64,000 bases of DNA, from contig NZ_JADVKT010000002.1 of assembly GCF_016508255.1 (NCBI RefSeq), positions 248,001-312,000 of the forward strand, given 5' to 3'. This DNA is from Acinetobacter calcoaceticus (GTDB lineage Bacteria; Pseudomonadota; Gammaproteobacteria; Pseudomonadales; Moraxellaceae). The translations under genes were made by a program, and so were the position numbers. This document shows positions 46,773-55,087 of this stretch, one piece after another. The notes under the pieces were generated by a model. That model was not told the DNA's origin. It made no database searches and was given only the letters and a program-made list of their open reading frames with translations. Each line of letters begins with the position of its first letter. Within the stretch, counting starts at the first letter, position 1.

Positions 46773-47921
46773 ATGACTTCATCTTTAAAACGTTTGGTTT
46801 TATTTAATCAAGGCTTAGGAAAGACTAGTCCGTTTGCCAAAGGTATGGACGGAACTCTACAGGCTATTGAACATTTGGGTTATGTGCAGATTGATACTAT
46901 ATCGGTTGTTGAGCGTGCTCATCACCATATATTGTGGAATCGAGTTCCTGATTATGATTTAAGTTATTTAAATCATTTAGTTCGAGAGCGTCAGGTTTTT
47001 GAATATTGGTATCATGCTGCCTCTTATCTGCCAATGAAAGATTATCGTTATGCTTTGCCTGCCATGCTGTCTGTCAGGAATGGGGAAAGCCGTTACTTTA
47101 ATAGAGGTGATCAACATCTCATGAATGAAATTTTGTCGCGTGTTCGTGCTGAAGGTAGAATTCGACTAAGAGATATTGATAAAAATAATAAAAAGAGTTT
47201 GGGGAATTGGTGGAATACGGGTCCGGGACGCCGTGCTTTTGAGCAGTTATATATGCAGGGTGACCTGATGATCTGTGAGCGTAACGGAATGGAAAAAGTC
47301 TATGATTTGACTGAGCGTTGCTTGCCTGAAAATATTGATTTGAGTATGCCTACGCTTTATGAATATGCGCAGTATTTATTTAATAATACGCTTCGAGCAC
47401 ATGGTGCATTTACATGGAAGCAATTAGTCCATTTAAAGAAAAATGATTTAAAAGAAACGATGCGTGTCGTACTGAATGAGCAGATTGACGCAGGTGTTGT
47501 ATCAGCAATTAAGCTTACCAGTGGGCAAACGATATATGTTGATATGGCCGCAATAGAACAAAAAGCTAGTACTGATTTTGGATTAAAAATACTTTCACCG
47601 TTTGATAACTCACTTATTCATCGTGACCGTTTAACTTCTTTATTTGAATTTGATTATCGGATCGAGTGCTATGTGCCAGCGGCCAAACGGGTATTTGGTT
47701 ATTTTTGCTTACCTATTCTTTATCAAGATGAGTTAGTGGGCCGTATAGACTGCAAAGCACATCGGATAGTAAAAGAGTTACAAGTAATTAGCCTACACCT
47801 AGAAAAAATAATCAAAGATAAAGAGCATTTCTTTTACGAGTTAGAGCAAGAGCTCAAACGTTTTGCAGAATTCAATCAATGCACGCTCATTAATGACAAA
47901 GTAATCAAGCTTATCCGCTAA
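46773..47921 (+). CDS. YcaQ-like winged-helix DNA glycosylase
   Basis: 382 residues of the HTH_42/YcaQ family, whose E. coli member unhooks DNA interstrand crosslinks. The catalytic Q-x-D motif appears as Q39-I40-D41 in Y-V-Q-I-D-T-I, followed by R-A-H-H-H-I-L-W-N-R-V-P. F-E-Y-W-x-H-A-A-S-Y-L-P and the late S-P-F-D-N-S-L-I-H-R-D-R-L stretch are also family marks. It is separate from the T6SS operon and closed by a terminator at 47970. Confidence 0.85.
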   Translation: MTSSLKRLVLFNQGLGKTSPFAKGMDGTLQAIEHLGYVQIDTISVVERAHHHILWNRVPDYDLSYLNHLVRERQVFEYWYHAASYLPMKDYRYALPAMLSVRNGESRYFNRGDQHLMNEILSRVRAEGRIRLRDIDKNNKKSLGNWWNTGPGRRAFEQLYMQGDLMICERNGMEKVYDLTERCLPENIDLSMPTLYEYAQYLFNNTLRAHGAFTWKQLVHLKKNDLKETMRVVLNEQIDAGVVSAIKLTSGQTIYVDMAAIEQKASTDFGLKILSPFDNSLIHRDRLTSLFEFDYRIECYVPAAKRVFGYFCLPILYQDELVGRIDCKAHRIVKELQVISLHLEKIIKDKEHFFYELEQELKRFAEFNQCTLINDKVIKLIR

Positions 47922-47969
47922 GGTGTAAGTAGTGAACCATTTGGGTCTTAAATAGAATATTTTTAATAT

Positions 47970-48003
47970 AAAACACCAAAAGAATCAAAGTTTTTGGTGT
48001 TTT
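47970..48003. terminator. Bidirectional Rho-independent terminator
   Basis: A 12-bp stem (AAAACACCAAAA at 47970-47981, TTTTGGTGTTTT at 47992-48003) with a 10-base loop lies between the convergent YcaQ-like and GNAT genes. Confidence 0.85.
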
Positions 48004-48010
48004 GCTTCAT

Positions 48011-48466
48011 TTAGACTAAAGGCATACGATATTCAATTATTCCTGGTTTTTGTGCAATCCAGTCATAGAGTTTTTGAGCGGTGTGATTGGTTTCTTGAGT
48101 GTGCCAATATAAACGGTCGCAGTTGTGTTCAATCGCCTGCTTTTGTACATACTCAATGAGTTTTTTACCAATATGTTGACCACGGACCTCAGGTGAAACA
48201 TAGAGGTCTTCTAAATAGCAATAATTATTTTCTACCCATGTTGAGCGATGAATAACATAATGCACAATTCCCAAAACTTGCTCACCTTGTTTTGCCACCG
48301 CACAATAAACAGGCTCATTTCCATCGAAAAAGCGTTCCCAAGTCATTTTTGTGACATGAAGAGGTAAATTTACCTGATAAAAATTTTGATAAGCAAGCCA
48401 ATATTTTTCCCATTGAGAGTAGTCCTGTGGCTGAACTGGAACAATCTGAATATCTTGATTTTGCAT
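48011..48466 (-). CDS. GNAT-family N-acetyltransferase
   Basis: 151 residues with the GNAT acetyl-CoA loop V-R-G-Q-H-I-G-K-K-L-I-E-Y and the preceding strand Y-L-E-D-L-Y-V-S-P-E. N-H-T-A-Q-K-L-Y-D is the usual C-terminal mark. The substrate is unknown (amine or protein N-terminus). It diverges from the MocR-type regulator 110 bp away and may be its target. Confidence 0.85.
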   Translation of the reverse strand: MQNQDIQIVPVQPQDYSQWEKYWLAYQNFYQVNLPLHVTKMTWERFFDGNEPVYCAVAKQGEQVLGIVHYVIHRSTWVENNYCYLEDLYVSPEVRGQHIGKKLIEYVQKQAIEHNCDRLYWHTQETNHTAQKLYDWIAQKPGIIEYRMPLV

Positions 48467-48472
48467 AATAAT

Positions 48473-48547
48473 TACACTCTGTTTAAAGTAATAGAAAATT
48501 GAAAACTAGAGTGTAGTTTTGATAGTGGTATTTTTATAAGGTACACT
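48473..48547. promoter_or_regulatory. Promoter and repeated motif between GNAT and mocR-type genes
   Basis: The regulator has TTGATA (48519-48524), a 17-bp spacer and TACACT (48542-48547). The octamer TACACTCT (48473-48480) recurs inverted as AGAGTGTA (48508-48515) and, as TACACTTT, directly at the -10 (48542-48549). MocR/PdxR regulators bind repeated short motifs in divergent promoters, so these are operator candidates. Confidence 0.5.
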
Positions 48548-48576
48548 TTTAATATTTTTTACAGTACCAGTTTATT

Positions 48577-50055
48577 ATGGTAGCTTTGATTTCTGCATCT
48601 TTTCCACATTTGATTTTGCCAAAAGGCCAAATTAAAGATGGGCTATATACAGCCTTGCGTGATGCTATTTTAGATGGGAGACTTATTGCGGGAACAAAAT
48701 TACCCTCTAGTCGTGCTTTAGCAGAAATGATGTCGATTTCACGCAATTCTGTATTAGCTGCGCTTGAACGCTTACTTGATGAGGGATATTTATTTACCAA
48801 ACCAAGTTCTGGTACCTATGTGGCTGAGGTCATGCCAGATCAGTTAATACATATCCAAGAAAATTCAAAAAAAACTACGCTAGCCAATCAGCATTTGTTA
48901 AATATTAATCCAAATATTGAAGCTTTATTAGGGGCTTGGCGAGCGCAGACTTTGTCAAGCAAAGAGAAAAAGATGTTTCATGTGGGAGTAGGTTGTATCG
49001 ATTTATTTCCTCATCAACTTTGGGGGAAATTATTAACGCAAGCTTGGCGACAGTCATATCATCAACTTGGTCAATTTCACGACCCAAGAGGTTATCTACC
49101 TTTGCGTCAGGCGATCTGTGAATATGTCCGCTCAACCAGAGGACTGAACTGTAATGAACAACAAATCATTATTGTAAATGGTACGCAGCAAGCAATTCAT
49201 TTAACGGGCTATGCCTTACTTCAAGCAAATGATGAGGTATGCCTAGATGAACCAGGTTACGATGCAGCTTTTAACATTTTTCGTAGTTTTGGTGCGCAAG
49301 TAAATTTAATCGAAAGTGATGAAGAGGGAATGCAGGTTTCAGACATTATTCATCATTATTCAAAAAGCAAACTTGTTTATACAGCACCTTCACATCAGTT
49401 TCCTGTAGGGGGAACTTTAAGTCTAGCTCGCCGTTTTGCGTTACTCGATTGGGCATCTCAACAGGGAAAATGGATTTTTGAAGATGATTATAATAGTGAG
49501 TTTCGCTATGGCACACACCCCATTCAAGCTCTACAAGGCTTAGATCAGCAGCAAAGAGTTATTTACTCTGGTACTTTTACTAAAATGATGTTTCCTGAGT
49601 TTCGTTTAGGGTTCATGGTTGTGCCTGAAGCATTGATCGAAACATTTAGTGCAGCCAAATATTATACCGATGTGCGAAGTTCTTATTTAGAGCAGGTTGC
49701 TTTGTCTCTATTTATACAAAAAGGTCACTATGCTAGACACGTGCGTAAAGTTAGAAAAGCATGCTATGAGCGCCAACAAGCATTGATTAAAGCTATTAAT
49801 GACAATCTTTCAAATGTGCTTAGTGTTCAACCAACAGATTCAGGTATTCATACAGTGTGTTGGTTAAAAGATGAGTGGACAGAGCAAGAATTTATTGATC
49901 AGTGTTCAGCTCTAAAGTTAGCAGTTCAGCCGTTATCAAGGTATTGTCAGATGCCAAACAAGAAAGCCGCGGTACTTATTGGCTATGCAGCCCATACACC
50001 TAATGAAATTATTGAAAATATTCAAAAAATTGCACAACATTTACAAGCTAAATAA
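48577..50055 (+). CDS. MocR/PdxR-type regulator (GntR helix + aminotransferase fold)
   Basis: 492 residues. The N-terminal GntR winged helix (G-T-K-L-P-S-S-R-A-L-A-E-M-M-S-I-S-R-N-S-V) is joined to a class I aminotransferase-like domain with D-E-P-G-Y-D-A and the PLP lysine context S-G-T-F-T-K-M-M-F-P. Such proteins sense pyridoxal phosphate or an amino compound. The start follows a short leader with a weak ribosome site. The divergent GNAT gene is the likely target (inference). Confidence 0.88.
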   Translation: MVALISASFPHLILPKGQIKDGLYTALRDAILDGRLIAGTKLPSSRALAEMMSISRNSVLAALERLLDEGYLFTKPSSGTYVAEVMPDQLIHIQENSKKTTLANQHLLNINPNIEALLGAWRAQTLSSKEKKMFHVGVGCIDLFPHQLWGKLLTQAWRQSYHQLGQFHDPRGYLPLRQAICEYVRSTRGLNCNEQQIIIVNGTQQAIHLTGYALLQANDEVCLDEPGYDAAFNIFRSFGAQVNLIESDEEGMQVSDIIHHYSKSKLVYTAPSHQFPVGGTLSLARRFALLDWASQQGKWIFEDDYNSEFRYGTHPIQALQGLDQQQRVIYSGTFTKMMFPEFRLGFMVVPEALIETFSAAKYYTDVRSSYLEQVALSLFIQKGHYARHVRKVRKACYERQQALIKAINDNLSNVLSVQPTDSGIHTVCWLKDEWTEQEFIDQCSALKLAVQPLSRYCQMPNKKAAVLIGYAAHTPNEIIENIQKIAQHLQAK

Positions 50056-50245
50056 TAGCCTAATTTATGCTCTTTACATAAATTTAATCATTATTCAAAT
50101 GCTTAAATGCAAATTTTTATGTTGATGAGTTAGTTATATGAAAATAGAGATATTATTCAAATTTTTAAAAATTAATTTTAATTAATATTATTTTAAGCTA
50201 GCACAATTAATCTAACTACATCAAAGCTTATTTAGTACACCTTTT

Positions 50246-50277
50246 AGCCACATTCTCCAGATGTGGCTCTTTTTTTT
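50246..50277 (+). terminator. Rho-independent terminator
   Basis: The stem AGCCACAT (50246-50253)/ATGTGGCT (50261-50268), loop TCTCCAG and eight T residues lie 190 bp behind the MocR-type gene. The AT-rich gap 50056-50245 has no convincing gene, so this ends either a long 3' tail or a short independent RNA. Confidence 0.82.
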
Positions 50278-50332
50278 ATCAAAAATAAATATAGTTTACA
50301 ATGGATAATTAATTGTTAATAAACTGTAAAGT

Positions 50333-50992
50333 TTAATCTTCTTCCATGGCATTATTATAAAACTTTACACCAATTTTAATTCGATCACGGCCATTACTCA
50401 TACGCCAACGGTTAGTATCTCGTAAAGAATATACACAGCCACAATATTCTTGCTGATAAAACTCTTCTCGTTTACTGATTTCAATCATACGGCTTGAGCC
50501 GCCATTTTTACGCCAGTTGTAATCCCAGTACTGAATTTCAGGATAGTGAGCAGCAGCTCGAATTCCGCAATCATTGATCTGAGCCATATTTTTCCAACGA
50601 GAAATTCCAAGTGAACTACTGATGAGGCTAAAGCCGTGTTCATGTGCGTAAAGGGCAGTTCGTTCAAATCGCATATCGAAACACATGGTACAACGAATAC
50701 CGCGTTCAGGTTCATCTTCCATTCCTTTTGCTCGGGCAAACCAATTATCAGTATCATAATCTGCATCGATAAATGGAATATTATGCTTTTCTGCAAAACG
50801 AATATTTTCTTCTTTACGGATTAGATATTCTTTTACTGGATGAATATTAGGATTATAAAAAAATATTGAAAATTTAATTTCTGAGTCGATCAGTGCTTCC
50901 ATAACTTCTCCTGAACAAGGAGCGCAACAAGAATGAAGTAATAATTGATCGTGTCCAGACGGCAGTTCTAATTTTAAACGTTGAGTTGACAT
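50333..50992 (-). CDS. queH: Epoxyqueuosine reductase QueH
   Basis: 219 residues of the QueH (former DUF208) family, which performs the last step of queuosine synthesis in tRNA and replaces QueG. Metal-cluster residues are visible: C22-C23-x-x-C26 in L-H-S-C-C-A-P-C-S, the R-C-T-M-C pair, and Y-C-G-C near the C-terminus. [10 protein letters not shown] is another family mark. It is a single gene on the minus strand. Confidence 0.93.
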   Translation of the reverse strand: MSTQRLKLELPSGHDQLLLHSCCAPCSGEVMEALIDSEIKFSIFFYNPNIHPVKEYLIRKEENIRFAEKHNIPFIDADYDTDNWFARAKGMEDEPERGIRCTMCFDMRFERTALYAHEHGFSLISSSLGISRWKNMAQINDCGIRAAAHYPEIQYWDYNWRKNGGSSRMIEISKREEFYQQEYCGCVYSLRDTNRWRMSNGRDRIKIGVKFYNNAMEED

Positions 50993-51437
50993 AATAAAAA
51001 AATTAAATTGTATTCCTATTAATTATATATTTATTTTTTATATAATGTGAAATGAATTATTTTCAATTTTGCTGTGAAATTAATTTAATATTTAAGAAAT
51101 AATTTACGTAATATCAAATTTAAAATAATTAAATAAATGTGGGGTTAAATATTAAAAAAGCTATCTTTAATTATATTTTAAGTTATTGCTAAATATACTA
51201 TGTATTTAAATAGATTATAGTTGAAATTTATATGTTGGAAATAATAAACTTTAAATATTGTTTGATAAGTAATTGATGTATATAAATATAATTTGAGGTT
51301 TTTTTGTTTTTATTGTGATTTGTGTCACAAATAAACCTTATTTTTTCAATTAAAATATTTCTTTAGATTTATATCTTTAATAAATTTATACTATAAAACT
51401 CAGTGTGTTTTAATTTAAGCGTGTGATAATTTGAGAT
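50993..51437. other. AT-rich 445-bp stretch without a gene
   Basis: The left end is the queH promoter side, with low-complexity A/T DNA in the middle. On the right are a perfect CRP/Vfr-type site (51314-51329) and a weak promoter for the small gene at 51438 (TAGATT 51364-51369, 17-bp spacer, TATACT 51387-51392). No other gene or RNA structure was seen. Confidence 0.6.
51314..51329. promoter_or_regulatory. CRP/Vfr-type binding site
   Basis: TGTGA-TTTGTG-TCACA is a perfect match to the CRP half-site consensus with the correct 6-bp spacer, extended by one symmetric base on each side. Its centre is about 116 bp before the start of the small Cys protein and about 78 bp before the predicted transcription start. 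Confidence 0.6.
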
Positions 51438-51731
51438 ATGAAAGATTGGCAATGTAAGTATTGTAATGGTTACATGATGGTTAATCATTCAAAGATCAGT
51501 GTAGGAGAAAAAGTTTACTTTTTGGTATATAAATTTGATGCAAAGAATGAAAGGAAAAAATTATATAAAAAGGGCGTTGTGGTTGCCCGTTACGATAATA
51601 TACTTCACATTGAGTCACATAAAAAAACTTATAAGATTGAGCAGATCAAAGTCTATCCATTAGATGCCCCAATGCCTTTCGTTTACAACATGTTTTGGAT
51701 TTGTGGATGCCCATGTACTCTACAAAACTAA
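51438..51731 (+). CDS. Small Cys-containing protein of unknown function
   Basis: 97 residues. C6-x-x-C9 stand at the start and C89, C91 and C93 at the end (W-I-C-G-C-P-C), so the termini could together bind a metal. The middle (V-G-E-K-V-Y-F-L-V-Y...K-G-V-V-V-A-R-Y...L-H-I-E-S) reads like a small SH3-type beta barrel. The ribosome site (GAGA) is weak. I do not recognise the family. It is alone between queH and soxR and has its own upstream CRP-type site. Confidence 0.55.
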   Translation: MKDWQCKYCNGYMMVNHSKISVGEKVYFLVYKFDAKNERKKLYKKGVVVARYDNILHIESHKKTYKIEQIKVYPLDAPMPFVYNMFWICGCPCTLQN

Positions 51732-51876
51732 TTTCTTAAATTGAACTGACAGTAAGTTATTTTATAAATTGAACTGAATTAATAATGACATCCTTTTTTT
51801 GTCATCAGCTTTAATAGATAAGATCGGGAACTTGGGACAAAGTGGCTTATAGGGTAAAAAGATCTCTGTTCTTTAT

Positions 51877-51923
51877 TTGACAAAATAACAGCGCTCTCTT
51901 ATAAACCTCAAGTAAAGTTGAGG
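51877..51923 (+). promoter_or_regulatory. soxR promoter with SoxR box
   Basis: TTGACA (51877-51882), a 17-bp spacer and TATAAA (51900-51905) form a near-ideal sigma-70 promoter. The next 18 bases (51906-51923), CCTCAAGTAAAGTTGAGG, match the E. coli SoxR box of the soxS promoter at 16 of 18 positions. The box covers the transcription start and the GAGG ribosome site, so bound SoxR should repress its own gene. Confidence 0.75.
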
Positions 51924-51929
51924 TCAATC

Positions 51930-52397
51930 ATGATGAGTGAAAATAAAAAAGCTGACTCTAGTCGAGTTTTGACTGTGGGTGAAGTGGCAAAAAGGAGTGG
52001 GGTTTCTGTCTCGACCCTACATTTTTATGAAGCGAAAGGGCTTATAAAAAGTATAAGAACAAATGGTAATCAACGTCGGTATCCCTTAATTATTTTAAGA
52101 TATATTGCGATTATTAAAGTCGCGCAAAGGGTGGGTATTCCTTTAAATGAAATTAAAGAAGCTTTAAGTCAGTATCCGTTAGGTAGCAAATTAACAGCTA
52201 AGCAATGGAAAGATTTATCGAGTCATTGGCGAGAAAATCTGGATGATCGTATTCAAAAATTAACGAGATTAAGAGATGAAATGGACTGGTGCATTGGTTG
52301 TGGCTGTTTATCATTAGAGCAATGTCCATTAAGAAATCCTGAAGATATTTTAGGACAAGACGGATCTGGTCCCCGAATTTTAGAAAGACCTGAATAG
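51930..52397 (+). CDS. soxR: Redox-sensing MerR-type regulator SoxR
   Basis: 155 residues from the ATG at 51930, which follows GAGG at 51920-51923. The N-terminal MerR helix ([21 protein letters not shown]) is followed by a dimerisation helix and the [2Fe-2S] motif [12 protein letters not shown] (C-x2-C-x-C-x5-C). It senses redox-cycling compounds through cluster oxidation. No soxS is adjacent. Confidence 0.95.
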   Translation: MMSENKKADSSRVLTVGEVAKRSGVSVSTLHFYEAKGLIKSIRTNGNQRRYPLIILRYIAIIKVAQRVGIPLNEIKEALSQYPLGSKLTAKQWKDLSSHWRENLDDRIQKLTRLRDEMDWCIGCGCLSLEQCPLRNPEDILGQDGSGPRILERPE

Positions 52398-52555
52398 AAT
52401 ATTTTAAAAATGGCTTTTAATTGGGAATATCTTAATTTCCAATACATTAAATTTATTTTGTTAGAACATTCAAGTGAGTTTTTTATTGTAAAGAAGTGAT
52501 ATGAAATATGAAATTTTTTGATATCTTTAGTTTTTTTAGTAAGAAGCAAAAAATT

Positions 52556-52993
52556 ATGAAAAAAACTCTCTTTCTTGGCTTGGCACTTGTTTCATTAACA
52601 GCTTGCTCATCTGTACAACATCATAAAGAATCCACTCCACCAAAAATAGGATCACCAAATCCAGCTAGCCAATATTGTGTTGAACAAGGTGGAAAATTAG
52701 AAATTAGAAATGAAGCAAATGGTCAGGTTGGCTATTGTCATTTGCCAAATGGGAAAGTCGTTGAAGAATGGAAATTATTCCGTGACAATCAAGCGAACTG
52801 TGTAGCAGAGAAAGCTCAAAAATTAGTGGGACAATCTGGCCTTACTGATGATCAAATTAAACAAAAGACTCAATCAGAAATTGTACGTAAAGTTGCTCCA
52901 GGTCAACCAATGACTATGGATTATCGTACAAACCGAGTTACAGTCACAATTGATCCAGCTTCTAAGAAAATTACTCAGGCAACATGTGGTTAA
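52556..52993 (+). CDS. Lipoprotein with DUF333 and I78-type inhibitor domains
   Basis: 145 residues from the ATG at 52556, the first that gives a proper lipoprotein signal (L-T-A-C, Cys18); the open frame extends 16 codons upstream. The first half (A-S-Q-Y-C-V-E-Q-G-G-K-L-E-I...G-Y-C-H-L-P-N-G) is a DUF333 domain. The second (G-Q-S-G-L-T-D-D-Q-I...R-K-V-A-P-G-Q-P-M-T-M-D-Y-R...R-V-T-V-T-I-D) fits the peptidase inhibitor I78 family. It is a likely periplasmic protease inhibitor. Confidence 0.8.
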   Translation: MKKTLFLGLALVSLTACSSVQHHKESTPPKIGSPNPASQYCVEQGGKLEIRNEANGQVGYCHLPNGKVVEEWKLFRDNQANCVAEKAQKLVGQSGLTDDQIKQKTQSEIVRKVAPGQPMTMDYRTNRVTVTIDPASKKITQATCG

Positions 52994-53002
52994 TTTGTTT
53001 AA

Positions 53003-53212
53003 TTAAATTTTGAAGTAAAAAAGCCTGCTGAAATGCAGGCTTTTTATTACTTTTCGGTAGGCTGTAAATCCCTGCATTTCGGAGTTAGCAAATTGAAGTA
53101 GATGTTTTGTAGGCATTCCTCCCCAAAGAATAGCTGTATCTTTCGGTAGTTTTATAGACGTTATATTTTCTTGTTTAAGTGGAGCAGTTTGCTCATTTTT
53201 CTTGTCTTTCAT
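53003..53212 (-). CDS. Possible small protein, 69 residues
   Basis: The open frame begins M-K-D-K-K-N-E-Q-T-A-P-L-K-Q and has protein-like composition for about 50 codons. Its last 14 codons run through the terminator hairpin at 53017-53045, however, and no ribosome site precedes the ATG. It may be a real lineage-specific gene whose end merged with the terminator, or chance. No family is recognised. Confidence 0.35.
   Translation of the reverse strand: MKDKKNEQTAPLKQENITSIKLPKDTAILWGGMPTKHLLQFANSEMQGFTAYRKVIKSLHFSRLFYFKI
53017..53045. terminator. Rho-independent terminator (both strands)
   Basis: An A-run, an 8-bp stem AAGCCTGC (53021-53028)/GCAGGCTT (53035-53042), loop TGAAAT and a T-run lie just behind the DUF333-I78 lipoprotein stop at 52993. 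Confidence 0.87.
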
Positions 53213-53253
53213 GATTTCTAGAAATTTAATATATCAGCCTTTAAATTAATAAT

Positions 53254-53322
53254 AAAAAAAGCCTCTAGCGGACTAGAGGCAGAAAAAACATCAGATGCGG
53301 TAACAGGTGAATTATGCATCTG
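53254..53322 (-). ncRNA. Candidate small RNA with own terminator
   Basis: On the minus strand a perfect 8-bp hairpin (GCCTCTAG 53261-53268, CTAGAGGC 53273-53280, loop CGGA on the plus strand) is followed by seven U residues, the full form of an intrinsic terminator. Just upstream in that direction is a second 7-bp hairpin (CAGATGC 53292-53298, GCATCTG 53316-53322). No gene stands upstream on this strand until beyond 55 kb, so the terminator needs a short transcript of its own. The promoter is not clear. Confidence 0.45.
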
Positions 53323-53519
53323 AGTTAAGTAGGTTGTATCAAACCATGTAAAGCACTTTACCAGCAAAAATGAATAAAAATAGAGGGGTGCGACTAATGG
53401 CTAATATTTGTAGTTTTTTATTTATACAAATTGGCATACTTATTTAAAAAATAGTTTTAGAACATCTATTAGGGATAATAAAAGCTCCACAGTTTATGTT
53501 TTTGATTCAACTGCCCGAT

Positions 53520-53563
53520 GTTGATTGTTCAACCGTTGTCTTTTTGTGCTACTACCTTATAGT
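53520..53563 (+). promoter_or_regulatory. sdaA promoter with adjacent palindrome
   Basis: TTGTCT (53536-53541), a 16-bp spacer and TATAGT (53558-53563) place the transcript start near 53570. The dyad GTTGA-N4-TCAAC (53520-53533) lies directly upstream of the -35 and may bind an activator. The rest of the 450-bp gap back to 53213 holds the candidate small RNA and the inverted repeat GTAAAG-CA-CTTTAC (53348-53361). Confidence 0.55.
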
Positions 53564-53664
53564 TATTCGTGATTTGTACCAGACTTAATGATAATTTGAA
53601 TGTCATCCGAAAGGACACAATAACGACGAACATACGAATAATAATGATTGAAGGTAGGACTCCC

Positions 53665-55044
53665 GTGTTTATTAGTGTATTTGATCTTTTTAAAATTGGT
53701 ATAGGCCCATCTAGCTCCCATACGGTTGGGCCAATGCGAGCAGCATATTGTTTTGTGGATGATTTATTTAAGCAAAATGATGTACAAAAGACGGTTAGAA
53801 TTCAGGTTAAGTTATATGGTTCGCTTGCGGCAACTGGTGTCGGTCATGCGACAGATAAGGCGATTCTGTTAGGTTTAATGGGTTTTGATCCTGAACATAT
53901 CGACACTCAAGTAAGTACAAGCTTGATTGAAGATGTTCTTGAAAATAAAGCGATTCAGCTCAATCAGCAAAAGAACGTCTGCTTTGACTATAAGCATGAT
54001 GTGCTTTTTTTAGATGAGTCTTTGGCTTACCACCCAAATGCAATGGAACTGATTGCATATAACGAAACTGAAGAAGTTTTATATACCGAAACTTATTATT
54101 CGGTTGGTGGTGGTTTTATTGTTAGTCAAAGGCAATTAACACACACCCAGTCTGAAACAAATGAAATCAATGTTCCATATCCATTTCATAGTGCGGCTGA
54201 ACTTTTAAGCTTATGTAAAACTCATGATTTATCGATCAGTGAGTTAATGTTTGAAAATGAAAAAAGCTGGCGTAGCGAAAGCGAGATTCGCTCCAAAATT
54301 ATGGATATCTGGAAAGTGATGCAGCAATGCATTCACAATGGGTTAATTAATGAAGGAGTATTGCCTGGTGGTTTAAATGTAAAACGCCGAGCCAAAAAAA
54401 TTCACGATAAGTTATTAAATAAGAAAAATTCAAATCTGATTGTGACGACTTTTCATGCCATGGAGTGGGTCAATTTATTTGCTTTAGCTGTAAATGAAGA
54501 AAATGCGGCTGGCGGCCGAGTGGTCACAGCACCAACAAATGGTGCAGCAGGAATTATTCCGGCAGTTTTATATTATTACGTGACTTTTTCTAAAGATTTT
54601 TCTGAAGACAAAGTCGTCAATTTTTTTCTGAGCGCAGCAGCAGTCGGCATTTTATGTAAACTCAATGCCTCTATTTCTGGGGCTGAAGTCGGATGTCAGG
54701 GCGAAGTAGGCTCAGCGTGTGCAATGGCTTCGGCTGGTTTAGCTGAAATTTTAGGTGCATCACCTGCACAAGTTGAACATGCAGCAGAAATCGGTCTTGA
54801 ACATAACTTAGGTTTAACTTGTGACCCGATTGGTGGTTTGGTTCAGGTGCCTTGTATTGAACGAAATGCAATTGCGGCTGTAAAAGCCATTAATGCAGCA
54901 CAAATGGCACTTCATGATGAGGGTGAGCATTTTGTGACTTTAGATAAAGTTATTCAGACCATGAAGGAAACAGGTAGAGATATGTCTGAGAAATATAAAG
55001 AAACCTCAAAAGGTGGTCTCGCTGTTAATGCAATTGAGTGCTAA
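53665..55044 (+). CDS. sdaA: L-serine ammonia-lyase (L-serine dehydratase)
   Basis: 459 residues from the GTG at 53665, chosen because AAGGTAGGA stands 5 bases upstream and the protein then begins [19 protein letters not shown] like other SdaA proteins; a longer frame would begin at the transcription start itself. It converts L-serine to pyruvate and ammonia with a [4Fe-4S] cluster. The cluster cysteines are visible in [10 protein letters not shown] and T-C-D-P-I-G-G. The beta and alpha domains are fused, and the length agrees with the family. Confidence 0.93.
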   Translation: MFISVFDLFKIGIGPSSSHTVGPMRAAYCFVDDLFKQNDVQKTVRIQVKLYGSLAATGVGHATDKAILLGLMGFDPEHIDTQVSTSLIEDVLENKAIQLNQQKNVCFDYKHDVLFLDESLAYHPNAMELIAYNETEEVLYTETYYSVGGGFIVSQRQLTHTQSETNEINVPYPFHSAAELLSLCKTHDLSISELMFENEKSWRSESEIRSKIMDIWKVMQQCIHNGLINEGVLPGGLNVKRRAKKIHDKLLNKKNSNLIVTTFHAMEWVNLFALAVNEENAAGGRVVTAPTNGAAGIIPAVLYYYVTFSKDFSEDKVVNFFLSAAAVGILCKLNASISGAEVGCQGEVGSACAMASAGLAEILGASPAQVEHAAEIGLEHNLGLTCDPIGGLVQVPCIERNAIAAVKAINAAQMALHDEGEHFVTLDKVIQTMKETGRDMSEKYKETSKGGLAVNAIEC

Positions 55045-55082
55045 AAAAAATGAGATGGGGACGAGGTGCCCCATCTCATTTT
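55043..55082. terminator. Bidirectional terminator between sdaA and paaZ
   Basis: A 12-bp perfect stem (AATGAGATGGGG 55049-55060, CCCCATCTCATT 55069-55080) has an A-run on the left and T residues on the right. It serves sdaA and the convergent paaZ. Confidence 0.87.
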
Positions 55083-55087
55083 AAACA

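Noticed and set aside
50056..50245. Small RNA between the MocR-type gene and the terminator at 50246
   Set aside because: Only the terminator is convincing; no promoter or further structure was seen, and a long 3' tail of the gene explains it.
51738..51777. 12-bp direct repeat AAATTGAACTGA (51738-51749, 51766-51777)
   Set aside because: Two copies only, 28 bp apart behind a gene, without symmetry or promoter context; no role can be supported.
53569..53664. Longer N-terminus for the serine dehydratase
   Set aside because: The predicted transcript starts near 53570, the extra residues are not like other SdaA proteins, and the GTG at 53665 has a good ribosome site.
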